Below are positions 51,548 to 61,878 of a stretch of DNA of 64,000 nt, in pieces. The DNA comes from Pezicula radicicola (taxonomy: Eukaryota > Ascomycota > Leotiomycetes > Helotiales > Dermateaceae), in NCBI GenBank assembly GCA_003008705.1, contig PDUO01000059.1, forward strand, positions 186,001-250,000, written 5' to 3'. Numbering within the stretch: the first letter of the stretch is position 1; each line of letters opens with the position of its first letter. The notes beneath the pieces were generated by a model. That model saw nothing but the letters and a program-made list of their open reading frames with translations, was not told where the DNA came from and made no database searches. Position numbers and translations under genes: made by a program.

Positions 51548-52597
51548 TTACACAAATTGAATTTTGTTCTTTAGGAGGCCCAAGCCCGTAATAGTAATTT
51601 CAACCTCGTCACCATCCTTCAGGGAGCTTTGAGGTTTGGAAAACCACCCAACACCACCCGGTGTCCCGGTCATTATTGCTGTGCCGGCAGGGATTGTAGT
51701 ACCTTTTCCAGTTAGCGAAAACACTATTGACTGATCTTGCGGCAAAATCAAGTCAGGATCTTACTTTGTGATATGAAGCTCAAAATTTCATTTGGATCAA
51801 AGATGAGGTGAATGGGGCTGTCCTGTTTCAAGACGCCATTCACTTTGGTTTGTACTGTGGTTTCCTTTATCGAGAAATTGGACGGTGGGACGAGGTATGG
51901 ACCTATTGGTGCAAATTTATCAAACCCCTTGGAGTACCCAAACTGCCAACTGCTTTTGGGCGGGTCTTGGTGAACACGAGCGGTTAAGTCATTGCCGATG
52001 GTATAGCCAAGAATGTAGTCGTCCGCATCGACAACAGAGACATCTTTCGCGTCCTTGGAAGTGATAAACACAAGCTCGCCCTGCTCAAATTAATATAGGG
52101 GTTCTGGATCACAAATTTGTAGTTTGTCATACCTCATAATCAGGGAAGTTTTCAGCAGTCCATTTGCTGAGTGGAATGGTCTCTCCAGGGTTCGCCCACG
52201 CTCCAGCAGGCTTAAGCCAAATAGGTGGCGTTGGTGGGATGGTCATCTTGATCTGTTAGTATATCCTTGTGTGATTAAGGCCAGATTTTACATACCCCAG
52301 ATTCTTTGACATGGGGGGCGTAGTTCAATCCAACGCAGTAGATTGGATTGCTCGTTGTGGGCGTCGGCGCGAGCAGCTGTATCTCGGTCAGTTGTCGATT
52401 AATAAGACATTCTGCAACCAACGAACCTGCGAGACAGTGACTTTTTTCCCGCCAGACTTTGTGTTTAAACCTTCGACTGAGGCATATCCATCATACTTGT
52501 TGCCAGCTTCGATGGTGCCAGAAGCTCCAGCATCCGCAAAGTAAGTTTTCTTATCCTCTGAGGCCACGAACTTAATCAAGCGTGAAAAGGTCGACAT
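51548..52597 (-). CDS. Fumarylacetoacetate hydrolase (FAH)-fold family enzyme
   Basis: Five exons, 52597-52427, 52376-52296, 52252-52133, 52080-51765 and 51702-51548, give 280 aa. Landmarks are NPIYCVGLNYAPHVKESG, the metal-binding GELVFITSK, DDYILGYTIGNDLTARVHQ, and IMTGTPGGVGWF near the C-terminus. The family cleaves C-C bonds or isomerises/decarboxylates acyl-pyruvate type products; in aromatic meta-cleavage pathways FAH-fold enzymes act on the ring-opened product. Cytosolic, no targeting signal obvious. Divergent from the extradiol dioxygenase with a shared 501-bp promoter, a pairing that strongly suggests consecutive steps. Introns are short (43-62 bp). Confidence 0.92.
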
Positions 52598-53098
52598 ATT
52601 GAAGATGCAAAGATAACAATGCTACGACCTGAAAAAGTAGTAGTTACTATGGAGGTTATATGCCCATGCCCGGGTATGCAAGTCTAGTGTATCGAAAGTA
52701 TAATTGCGATGAGAATGAGACAAGACCATTTGCCGAGCCATTTCCTCCGTAGAAAGTTTAGCGACTCCGTGTACCTCCGCGTACATGCCGCTCTTTACCG
52801 GATTTCCTCAATGGAGCATTTCCAAATCGGCGCATATTCCAGGTATGTTCGATGCTACTCTTGATTTTTTCCAGAACACACACACATAAAAAAAGAAGAA
52901 GAAGAATAATCCGAGACACGGAGACACGGAAACTCGGGTTATTATGGTGTTGTGTACTAACGGAGGAACTCGCAATCATGTGAGTCGGCCCACACATTTT
53001 ATAACATGTCGCTCCAGAAGGATGAATTACATCTTTGAGTCATTGCTTCTACCATCTCATTCCATCGTCTTTTCATTACATAAGCTATATCGCCCAAT
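52598..53098. promoter_or_regulatory. Divergent promoter with CGGAG elements
   Basis: Between the start codons of the hydrolase and dioxygenase genes, CGGAG (either strand) occurs at 52745-52749, 52765-52769, 52775-52779, 52919-52923 and 52961-52965. An inverted CCGAG...CTCGG pair spans 52911-52937. CGG-containing triplets are the usual half-sites of Zn2Cys6 regulators, one of which is encoded nearby at 56053-58334. Binding is inference. Confidence 0.5.
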
Positions 53099-54168
53099 AT
53101 GCGTGTCCCCGAAGCGAAAAATAACTCAAACAAGATTCAATTGACGCGGATCACACATGTGTATTTTGATCATGAGGATCTAGATGCTTTTACGGAGTTC
53201 GCTAAAGCGTGGGGTTTTGTCGAGGCACGTCGAGTAGGCGATACAATCTATTACAGAGGATATGGAAAAGATCAATACGTCTATGTGGCCACGAAAGCTG
53301 CAACAAAAGCTTTTAAAGGTGCTGCATTTGTGGCTGCAAGCCAAGCAGACTTTGACAAGGCCGCCAAATTGCCTGGAGCAGTGTTGTCAGATCTGAAGAA
53401 CGTACCAGGAGGGGGTCAACTAGTATCTCTTTCACCGGGCAAGAACCTGTTTTTCCATGTCATATATGGCCAGACAGATCGAGAAGAGCCTGCCAAGGTT
53501 CTGACTGCTACCCATGAGGTTCAGGGCCCCTACAACTTTGCTTTGGGCAAGGAAAGAAAAGGTGCGGTGTTGAATGTCTTCCAATTATGTTATGTTGCAA
53601 GTGACTTACAGGTACCTTAGGTGTCTTCCAGCGATACCATGAAGGCCCGGCAATGGTTTACAAACTTGGTCACTATGGCGTGGTTTGCGAGGATTTCGAT
53701 TTCGCGGTGAAATGGTACACTCAAAACTTCAATTTTATATACAGTGATGTTCTATACTCGCCACACGATGAGGGAAACGATATCCTTACTTTCATGCGTC
53801 TTGACCGAGGCGAAGAATTTGTGGACCATCATTGTTTTTTTCTCGCACGCCAGGAGAAGCCGGACGCCGGAACGTATATTCATCACACGTCGTACGAAAT
53901 TGAGGACTTTGACACTCAGCTACTAGACCATGATTGGCTACGCAAGAAGGGTTACAGGTCAGCCTGGGGAGTTGGTCGACACATCCTGGCGTCTCAGATC
54001 TTCGACTACTGGAGAGACACGAGCGGCTTCAAAATTGAGCATTACGCTGATGGTGATGTTCTTAACAACACGCATATAACAGGGCGAGAGGCGGCTGGAG
54101 CAATGTCTATTTGGGGTCCTGATCTCCCGAAAGACTTCATGATTGATCATTCGTTGCTAGATGATTAG
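53099..54168 (+). CDS. Two-domain extradiol ring-cleavage dioxygenase (VOC/glyoxalase fold)
   Basis: Two exons, 53099-53561 and 53612-54168, give 339 aa; an alternative acceptor nine bases later (exon from 53621) would give 336 aa. The N-terminal half (LTRITHVYFDHEDLDAFTEF) and C-terminal half (VYKLGHYGVVCEDFDFAVKW) are paired VOC domains. The C-terminal one holds the Fe(II) ligands: His175 in GHYG, a His in YIHHTSYEI and Glu in FKIEHYADGD, as in catechol 2,3-dioxygenases. HHCFFLA is also characteristic. The enzyme should open a catechol-type ring next to the hydroxyls (meta cleavage). Fungi more often use intradiol enzymes, so this type in a cluster is notable. Divergent partner: the FAH-fold hydrolase. 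Confidence 0.88.
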
Positions 54169-54599
54169 TCCTATAGATCTCCCTTCTTGCCGACAGACTT
54201 TTTCATTAGTGTTGACAAGACTGTGCATCCTTTTTTTTTTTACCAAGCTTTGTTGCTGGCTGGCGAGAGAAAGAAAAAAAAGTTTCCTCGATTTATTTTT
54301 ATAATTTGATTTTGTGTTAGTTTCAATTGTCAATTTTGACTATCTCTAAATTCTTGATGTAGCGTTAATTCGTATATACTTATCGTTCCCTTCCTGAAAT
54401 ATGAGCCACTAGTAACACAGACGTAGTACTATTGACCATACCTATCTTAAGTTAATGATCTGGGCCCAATGACTGGTAAAATCTCATTGAACTTCTTAGA
54501 CCGAATATCTACGCTGCTTTCCGCAATACTTTCTGTTTCTGTTACACGTAGCAGCAAGTACTGTACTAAGAAACTGGAAAGAGAGCAGTATCTTTATCG

Positions 54600-55665
54600 A
54601 TTTTTGATCTCCACCGAATTAGAGGCGCCTGCCAAGATGTACCGTCCAACATGCCTTGATGTGGTACCATTTCAGGGTGATCTCAATTCGGGCTATATTG
54701 ATGAAATACTAGCGCCTTTCGCTCATATAGCGAGGTTAAGCGACGGACGCAATCTTTGACCTACGGTATACGCGAGCTCGGTATCAAAGAGAAAAATACT
54801 ATTGCTTTCGTCGGTTCCAACGGCATCGACTATATATCTGCCATTACCAGCTTCGCTATTATCGTTTACGGTGCAACGGTAGCCCCCGCCAGTGCGTCAT
54901 TGACTGTGGAATTAGCAGCTCAACTCGAGACAAGCGGAGCTCGATATCTGATTGCACACCCATCCCTACTAGGAGTTGAGGGAACAGCTGTCAAGTCCGT
55001 TCTCTATCTTCACATGATCCAAGCTGATGGTGAACGTGACAAGCTGATGGTGAACGTGACAAGCTGGGGAATTTTACAGCCGAATAACCTTAAATATAGC
55101 TTCACATATCTGACAAGGGAGCTTGTCACCATCAGACCATGAGAGGCAGATAGTCGTTTGTCTTTCACGTGTTTCTCCTCTGACACGGCAGGCCCTGCGA
55201 AAGGCGTTATGTTAACCCACAAGAACACTACTATGGACGTCCAACAGCGGACACGTCAGATTGGCGATGAGCGGGACAGCGAATCAACCACTATTGGATT
55301 CTAACCTTTCAACCCCATCTAAAGGGTATATATTTTCTCGTGTATAGACTTATTTAATAGCGCACCAGTAGTAGCAATCCCTAGTTTCAAGTTTAGTGCC
55401 TACCGAGGATCTATTCAGTGGTACAACTCTGAGTCACTATTCTCGGTGCCACCTGTGATACTGTACTTGACAAAGGACTTTCAAGTATGGCAGCATGACC
55501 TAAGTAGCTTAAAACGAATCGTGTCTGCTGAGGCACCATTGAACAACGGACTCCGAAAAGCGGTCAGAAAAAATCAAGGATTCTTTCGGTCTTCAACTTT
55601 CAGGCTTGGGGCCTTAAAGAGACGAGTCCCTGGCCTCGAGAGTGCAGCCTGGAAGGAGGGATGAA
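54600..55665 (+). pseudogene. Decayed 4-coumarate-CoA-ligase-like acyl-CoA synthetase
   Basis: Pieces of an AMP-binding CoA ligase appear in order but in different frames. First YGIRELGIKEKNTIAFVGSN with DYISAITSFAI (54760-54990), then GPAKGVMLTHKN (about 55190, the P-loop region with the Gly/Ser-rich part lost), then PPVILYLTKDFQVWQHDLSS and IVSAEAPLNNGL (55450-55560). Stops and frameshifts separate them and the C-terminal third is absent. A perfect 20-bp tandem duplication lies inside (55021-55060). No splicing pattern would rescue it. Its location inside the aromatic cluster suggests a lost pathway step. Confidence 0.72.
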
Positions 55666-56052
55666 GCCTACACTGTAGGCTAAATTACCTCAAACATAGA
55701 GTTCAGATAGTGAACCTGGAGACTAAGCAACACATCGAGGTCGATGGGGATGGCTGTATACTTCCTGGCCAGACCTGGGAAAGATCTTACGCAGGCAGTT
55801 GAAGGATTGGCTCAGGGTGAAGGAGGGAAGATAGTTTCAAAGTTATAATATGCATGGATAATGGACTGCTATAACACTTGCATTTACGGGATTGTTTCAT
55901 TCGTCTTTAGACCTTGAAATTATAGACAAATAATTGTTAAAAACAAGTGTCTCGCTTGGTGTAAGATGGGTGCTGAGGTGGTATGACGACGGAGCAACCT
56001 CCCGATTCCTCGTATTCTCTTCTACGAACGAGTATATACTGTTTGGGTCAAA
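55666..56052. other. Intergenic region
   Basis: About 390 bp between the ligase relic and the end of the regulator gene. Nothing recognisable. Confidence 0.4.
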
Positions 56053-58334
56053 TCAAACATCGCCCAAATTGCAGTCGAACCAATTCTGGAGAAAGCTTGG
56101 ATCCACGAAGGAGATATCCTCAAAATCGTGGTCCAAGTCTAGAGCCGTATTGCTGTTGCCAGAGGTCCAATCATTCTCCATTCTTCTTTGTTGCTTACAG
56201 AAATTTAAAGGTTTTTGCAGGAGTTTCAAAATCTCCGTTGCATCTTCTATGCTGATTGCTGACGAGGCCGCCTTACGAAAGTTTTCTGCAGCCGCTGTGA
56301 AGTTTTAAGACTGTTAGCAAATATCTTTGGTCTCTAGATGGTGCATTTCTGAGGGAAGACGGGGTTAGCCTACCCAAAAGTGCTTTGGGCAATAGCCAGT
56401 AAGTGCTCATCTGGTGCAAAAACAGTACAAGTAGTTGCCATGAATTCTTACTACACTCTTCCGGTAAGACAGACCTTGCACCTAGGTGATCGAGCCGACT
56501 ATCAGTATGTATCATCACCATGGATAAAAACACAATGTAGCTAATCGCCGGGTCGGCAACGTGGGTTGTACACGTGTCCCAGTTTTTGACAATCTGCACA
56601 ATGTCGTCTGTAATGTCTATTGCAGTTCTCCAATCCCGAAGCCAAGATTTAACGTCAATCGGATCTTGTGCTTTTGGCAGTGATAAAATCCTGTTGGCAT
56701 GGGTCATCTCGAGCAAAATCTCTAAGCGAATAGTATGATCACTCCTCGATTTGGTCGACGCTAGACTCCGCGTAGGTTCCAAGTAACCAGCAGGCATTGC
56801 GAGTCGTAGAGCTGCAAGGAAATCAGACTGGACTCTCCACTTATGGGCGATTGAAGGTGCAGAGGTGTATCTGGCTATCTGTTGGAGATTGCAGGCTTCT
56901 CCAAGTCGGGATGTAATCATAATTCGAATGGAAAAGTTGATGTCGACTTTGAAGTTCTTGTCCCGTTTGTTCCAGTTATTCGATATCCTTCTCAGCGTAT
57001 CCGACATTTGCTGAAAATCTTTACGCAAGAACAATCTATCCCCACTATCTGGCGATAGCTCTCCTTTCGTCCAGTTCTCAACCGTTCCCGATGGTAGAGA
57101 GGTATAAACCATGTCTAGATCGATGTTTGAGGGGGCTGAAACTGTGAGGTTACAGATTGAGTCTAGGGTGTAAATGGACCACCATAAGTAGCGCAACTCC
57201 TCAATCTCTGCCGCGTCGGTCTCGTTAGGGTCGATCAAGGTACAATCACCCCCCTCAATCAGGTGTAGGCCATGATGAATGGCCAGGCGGACTAAGTTTC
57301 CGACCACAGTCCAAGCTCTTTGATTTGGAGAATTGCGGAACTCATAGAGCGCAAGCAGAAACAAAGCCTTCAAGTCGTCGATACTTATGTTAGCTCCTGA
57401 GATCATAATCTCCGAGCATGCGTGCCATGCCGACAATGCGTAAGCATCGCTCACACTCTTTGCACATAAGGCGGCCACCTCGATATTGAGAGAATGAGCC
57501 ACACCATTAGCAAAAACAGCAGACAACAGGCTTTCTTGGAGCTGGCCAGTTGTGTAATGGCAAAGAAACTTGGGTTTCTGAAACAGTGGATATTGTGGCT
57601 GAACACTCTCGAAGAATGCCTCTATCCTAGGGTAGTTAGGATGATGCTCAGCGGCTGGATCCCATGTATGTATGTACTTACAGCTCTAATTGGGCCTCTG
57701 TTGATAGTTGAGGCCGCAGATTTAATTCATTCTCCGATGTAGACGAGTTATCGGTATCAATCAATCGGTAGCCCTTCCACGAACTCTCTGGGGAGGAAGA
57801 CGAGTTTGAGACTTCGGTCGCCCTTTGTACGGGAACCGACTTGGTATGGGTTTGTATCGATGCTTTACCGGGAGTAGTCAGTGATGGATGATGTGCGGGA
57901 ATAGTATCGTAAGTTGCTGAGTTCTCTGTGAGTTTTATAACACTCTCAATATTCCCTTGGGACACTTCATCGTCGTAAATACGTAAATACGTACCGTCTG
58001 CTCGGGCCTTGGATAGCCTACGAGCCTTGACAGAAACGCCTTTTGGGGGTCCCGGTTTTTGTTTGAGTGAGGTATATGCACACGCCAAATTGTTCTCTGC
58101 GCATCTTGAGCATGATGGGCGCTGGCGGCTACCTGGAGAGTGACCCAATGATTAGCTATGGAGCGTCAAGGTAGCAGCTGTTCGCGATGAGTATGACTGA
58201 CATTTCGTCTTGTTGCTATTTACATCGTGTCAGCGAATAAGGACGCATTCATGTTAGAGAAGGTGCATCTACACTCTACATCGATCACATACTCTCCCCC
58301 TTCGACCCCACTCCGTATTGAAGATGGACTCCAT
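56053..58334 (-). CDS. Zn2Cys6 transcription factor of the aromatic cluster
   Basis: Five exons, 58334-58273, 58215-58202, 58132-57682, 57626-56374 and 56294-56053, sum to 673 aa. The zinc cluster is assembled from three exons: Cys16 and Cys19 in exon 1, the 14-nt exon 2 coding mainly NKTK, and Cys26, Cys33, Cys36, Cys43 from exon 3 (spacing 2-6-6-2-6). The fungal transcription factor domain is in exon 4 (AIHHGLHLIE, RYLWWSIYTLDSICNLTVSAPSNID). The last exon supplies the usual C-terminal helix (AAAENFRKAASSAIS) and an acidic tail ending in DCNLGDV. Lying among ring-cleavage, hydroxylase and reductase genes, it is the obvious candidate for their pathway-specific regulator (inference). Confidence 0.87.
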
Positions 58335-58902
58335 AGTAAAAATGTAAATTGATTATAAGACGGCGAGTGAATTTCACGCACGTTACAATAAAAAGGATGA
58401 ATGTTAGGTCTTAGCTAAAGAAAGCGTCACGGTGTACCTCCTACGGTTGCGGCGGAGACCGGCTTCTATGCATTGAGGGGCAAACCACAATGCTACAAGC
58501 TACTCTGTACAGTACATTTAACTATAAATTACCTTAATTGAAGAACAATCTTGAGCCCCCGAGTTGGTTATTTTAAATCCAACTGGTAGGAGTGGTATGG
58601 CCAATAAATTCATACAACTCATTCCGTAAGATGTCTTGGCTTTTAAAATGGTGTGTTAGAGTTTTATGATACTGTAAGACAATGATGGTCATCCACAGTG
58701 GGGACGGAGTTTGTGCGGAGGCCGGGTTACTAAAAGGAGGACCTCAGAGCCCAGTCAATAAGCGAGCGGCACTACGAGCGAGCACTCAACATAGTGGTGA
58801 TTACGCTACCAGGAGCCAGCCATTCTGAATCATTATCCTTAAAAATTACTTTGCGTGGAAACCAAAAAAAAACGAAAACCGTCTAAAATTTGTTGATTCA
58901 CA
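58335..58902. promoter_or_regulatory. Divergent promoter between regulator and Dabb gene, with CGGAG sites
   Basis: A 568-bp region. CGGAG occurs at 58453-58457 and as a direct pair at 58705-58709 and 58716-58720 (centre spacing 11 bp). The same pentamer is enriched in the hydrolase/dioxygenase promoter. Suggests autoregulation and coregulation; untested. Confidence 0.4.
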
Positions 58903-59373
58903 ATGCCGACTTATCACGTTGGTAAGTGTTTTATAAAGCCTAGACTCATATCCCGATGCGTCGGTTAACAATCCAGCAAGTTCTTTTTCGATTAAAGCCG
59001 GGGACTCCAGCTGAAGCCATTAATAGCTTCAAATCACTGGCAAAACAGCTGACTGGGAAAATACCTGGTATAATCTCACCCTCTTCGCGCTCCTGATCTG
59101 ATGACTGAACCATTTATCATAGGTCTTCTGGAATTGCACACAAATACTTTGCTCGCCGAGACAGCCGCTAGAGCCAAAGGCTTTGATATGGCGCTTGTTG
59201 CAATATTGGAATCAGCCGATAACGTCGCATCCTATGCATCGCACCCAGCTCATTTAGAGTATATTCCTACGAAAAGCTCTCCTTTGGTATTGGCTAATAT
59301 GTCTTATAACAGACTTCATAAAGCTAGAGAGCAGATTTGTGACGAGACTTTGGCATTTGATATGGAGGTTTAA
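58903..59373 (+). CDS. Stress-responsive A/B-barrel (Dabb) domain protein
   Basis: Four exons, 58903-58921, 58981-59067, 59123-59258 and 59313-59373, encode 100 aa. Spliced, it starts MPTYHVVLFRLKPGTPAEAI, has the LAKQLTGKIPGL and YASHPAHLELHK signatures and ends TLAFDMEV, all typical of Dabb proteins. These are small dimeric ferredoxin-like barrels; relatives include plant stress proteins, olivetolic acid cyclase and accessory proteins in bacterial and fungal catabolic or polyketide clusters. The third intron was accepted because it restores the conserved PAHLE-x-HK junction. Divergent from the regulator gene. In this cluster it may bind or isomerise a ring-cleavage intermediate, but that is a guess. 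Confidence 0.88.
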
Positions 59374-59920
59374 GATACGCGTGGGAAGAATTTCATTTTT
59401 CTTTTAGCACCAATTGTTTACCACGTCAAGTGTTAAGATGAACTGGACCATGCCGTTGTCGAGATTATTCTATCTTAAATTGATCATTAGACTACTCAGA
59501 AGCTCGGTGAACTTGCTAGGTCTTTAGTCAAAAAACACTCCGGTGAAGGTTTTTGTGACAATTCCCCATGAAGGGCACACTCCCCGAAAGATTAATGGGC
59601 TAGGGCACCAAGTTAGAAATTGGGGATGTGGTTCGTAATATTATTGACAATGCCACTCAACCAAACTCATAAGCGGCGGATCCACCACATATAGCATGCC
59701 ATCACCACACAGCTGGGGCAGATGCTTAGAGGAATATTTATGAAAGCTTCTAATTCTATCTGTCTTCACACAACATCCTTCTGATCATACTTTTCTACTC
59801 TTTCTCTCCGAAATACCTGGCAAGTAGTGCTGGCTTAGGTTTCCTTGTGTAATACAGTAGCAGCCGCCTAATCAAGTAGTCAATTCAACTTGTCTATCTG
59901 ATATCACAAGGAAAGATAGG
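59374..59920. other. Intergenic region between convergent genes
   Basis: About 550 bp separating the Dabb and SDR stop codons; no gene visible. Confidence 0.4.
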
Positions 59921-60895
59921 TCATACCTGATGATTCGGCATAATAAGTGTGTCTGCGACCGCAACGTTTTCCCGTCGAGTAACCGTGAACACGATAACCT
60001 CAGCAATGTCTTCTGCGGTAAGAGGTTCACAGCCCCTGCGTATGTATTAGCAAGAAACCTGGTTTTAAGATCAAACGAATCTGACTGACTTGTAGACCTG
60101 AGCCGCTTTAGACTCGTCTCCGCCGAAGCGTACTTTCGAAAATTCCTACCAAACCTAGTCAGCAAAGAGCAAAAACTTGGTAACAGGTAGTACCAACCGT
60201 CTCAACCTGACCTGGGTCTACTATAATGACCCTTATCCTTGTCGACACCAGCTCCCTCCGCAACGCATCTGTGTAACTTCTGACAGCAGCTTTTGATGCG
60301 CAGTATACACTGCCTCCAGCATACGGATCTCGTCCTGCAATGCTGCCAATATTGACAATATCGCCTGCGCCACTGTTGCCTCTTTTCAAGAATACTTTTA
60401 GAACAGCCTGTGTCATGTTGATGAGCCCAGTCAGATTGGTGTCAAGCATAGCTCTAATGTCATCCTCTTCGATATCTGGCGACTTTGCAACACCTTTCGC
60501 TAAGCCTCTATTGTTCGGAGAATAGTTAGCAGTTTGTCTCTTCACTACTAACAGAGTGGACTCTCAACGTCGAAACCAGAAAGAACTTCGGCTTACGCAT
60601 TATTCACTAGCACATCGATGCTTTGCCATTCTTGCGGCAAGCTTGTAACAAATCCTCTGACCTCATCTGGCTTTGACGAGTCTAACTGGATGGCGAGCAC
60701 TTTCACGCCCGGACCAAAGTGCTTGGAAATATCGGTAGCTAGTTCTTTCAACCTGTCGATGCGTCGTGCTGTAAGAATAAGCCGCAAGTCTTTTGGGCAC
60801 TGTCTCGCAAATTCCACAGCAGTGCTTCGCCCAATGCCGGAGGACGCACCCGTGATAAGGATGGTCTTGCCTTCTAATCGGTTTGTAGATGTCAT
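59921..60895 (-). CDS. Short-chain dehydrogenase/reductase (YdfG/serine-dehydrogenase-like)
   Basis: Four exons, 60895-60597, 60507-60198, 60145-60090 and 60035-59921, give 259 aa. Classical SDR motifs: cofactor loop TGASSGIG (residues 15-22), NNAG across the first splice, Ser155 in NIGSIAG, Tyr168 and Lys172 in YCASK, and PGQVETEFSKVRF. The set matches the YdfG/Ymr226c group, NADP-dependent enzymes acting on 3-hydroxy acids and small carbonyls. The first ATG of the frame is at 60895. Placed between the Dabb and monooxygenase genes, it may oxidise or reduce an alcohol/aldehyde in the aromatic pathway. A last short intron adding a C-terminal tail cannot be excluded. Confidence 0.9.
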
Positions 60896-61878
60896 GATCA
60901 AGGCAATTAATTGCGTGGAATGAAAGCTAGCTGGCTATTTTGATATATAATACCTCTTGACCGGTCTTTACTAGATAGGCACCCAAAAGGTAGGTAACCG
61001 AACTCATTTCTCGCAGTACTCCGTGCCTCGCCTGGAAACGCCGCTCTTGGCCGGAAACTAAATTAGACTTACAAGGCAAAGTTTTCAGCCATAGCATATT
61101 GGCCTATGTATTCTTACGCATAAGAAGAATTTCTAGCATGAACGAGCGGAGATGATGTGAAAATAATCCAGGAGAGGGTAGAATCTGGGCCACGTCCAGC
61201 TCCACCGGTATAAAGATAGTGGCAGGAAAAGTCGGGAGATAAGTTGGGGGTTACTTAGAGCACATAATGCTTCGTGGCAGCATCTTTAAGGAAATAGAAA
61301 TGAGGCTGAATAGGTCGCCTTCAGCTAAATGCAAGCATTTTACTCTTCGGCGTTTACAGGATATTTGACAGTCTAAGATTGTATCCTGAGGCTAGATTCG
61401 TGTATTGCTTAGAAAATATGTGTGAAATATGCATCTAATTTAGTAATTTTTGCTTTCTTTCTAGTGGAACTGAAGTCCCGAACCCAAGGAGTTCCGCCAC
61501 ATGGATTAGATTACCACGATGCAAATACCAGGCCTATCCTAGCCTAGGACTCCTAGATCAAAATATCTACAGTAATCTATGAGTTGCAGAGTCTCCCAAC
61601 TTTGCTTTACCTCTTATCTAGCAAATACAAAGGCTTTGGAAAGGTGATTTGGAATCTTTGGTGTGCTTTGTATTTGGAAGGAGCAGTGTAATAGGATCGA
61701 ACTTTTCCAAGGTACTCCTCGAAACTAGAGAGGAAAATACCTAGATAGAAACAGCATCCACGCCACTCAATGTGCAGGTTGGTAATGAATGAATAAATAT
61801 GGAACGTCTCGTTACAAAATCAATAGAACTATATCGCAAGATCAAAAATACAATTTCGTTATCTTCCTTCCATGCTAC
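60896..61878. other. SDR promoter and monooxygenase 3' region
   Basis: About 980 bp with no supported gene. CGGAG is present at 61019-61023 (as CTCCG) and 61147-61151 in the part nearest the SDR start. Confidence 0.4.

Noticed and set aside
51548..51751. Separate small protein starting inside the FAH-fold gene
   Set aside because: It is intron sequence plus the last exon; splicing 51703-51764 restores the conserved hydrolase C-terminus.
58132..58200. Impression that the second Zn2Cys6 gene lacks the start of its zinc cluster
   Set aside because: Two upstream exons (58334-58273 and 58215-58202) supply a Met start and the missing Cys residues with correct phases.
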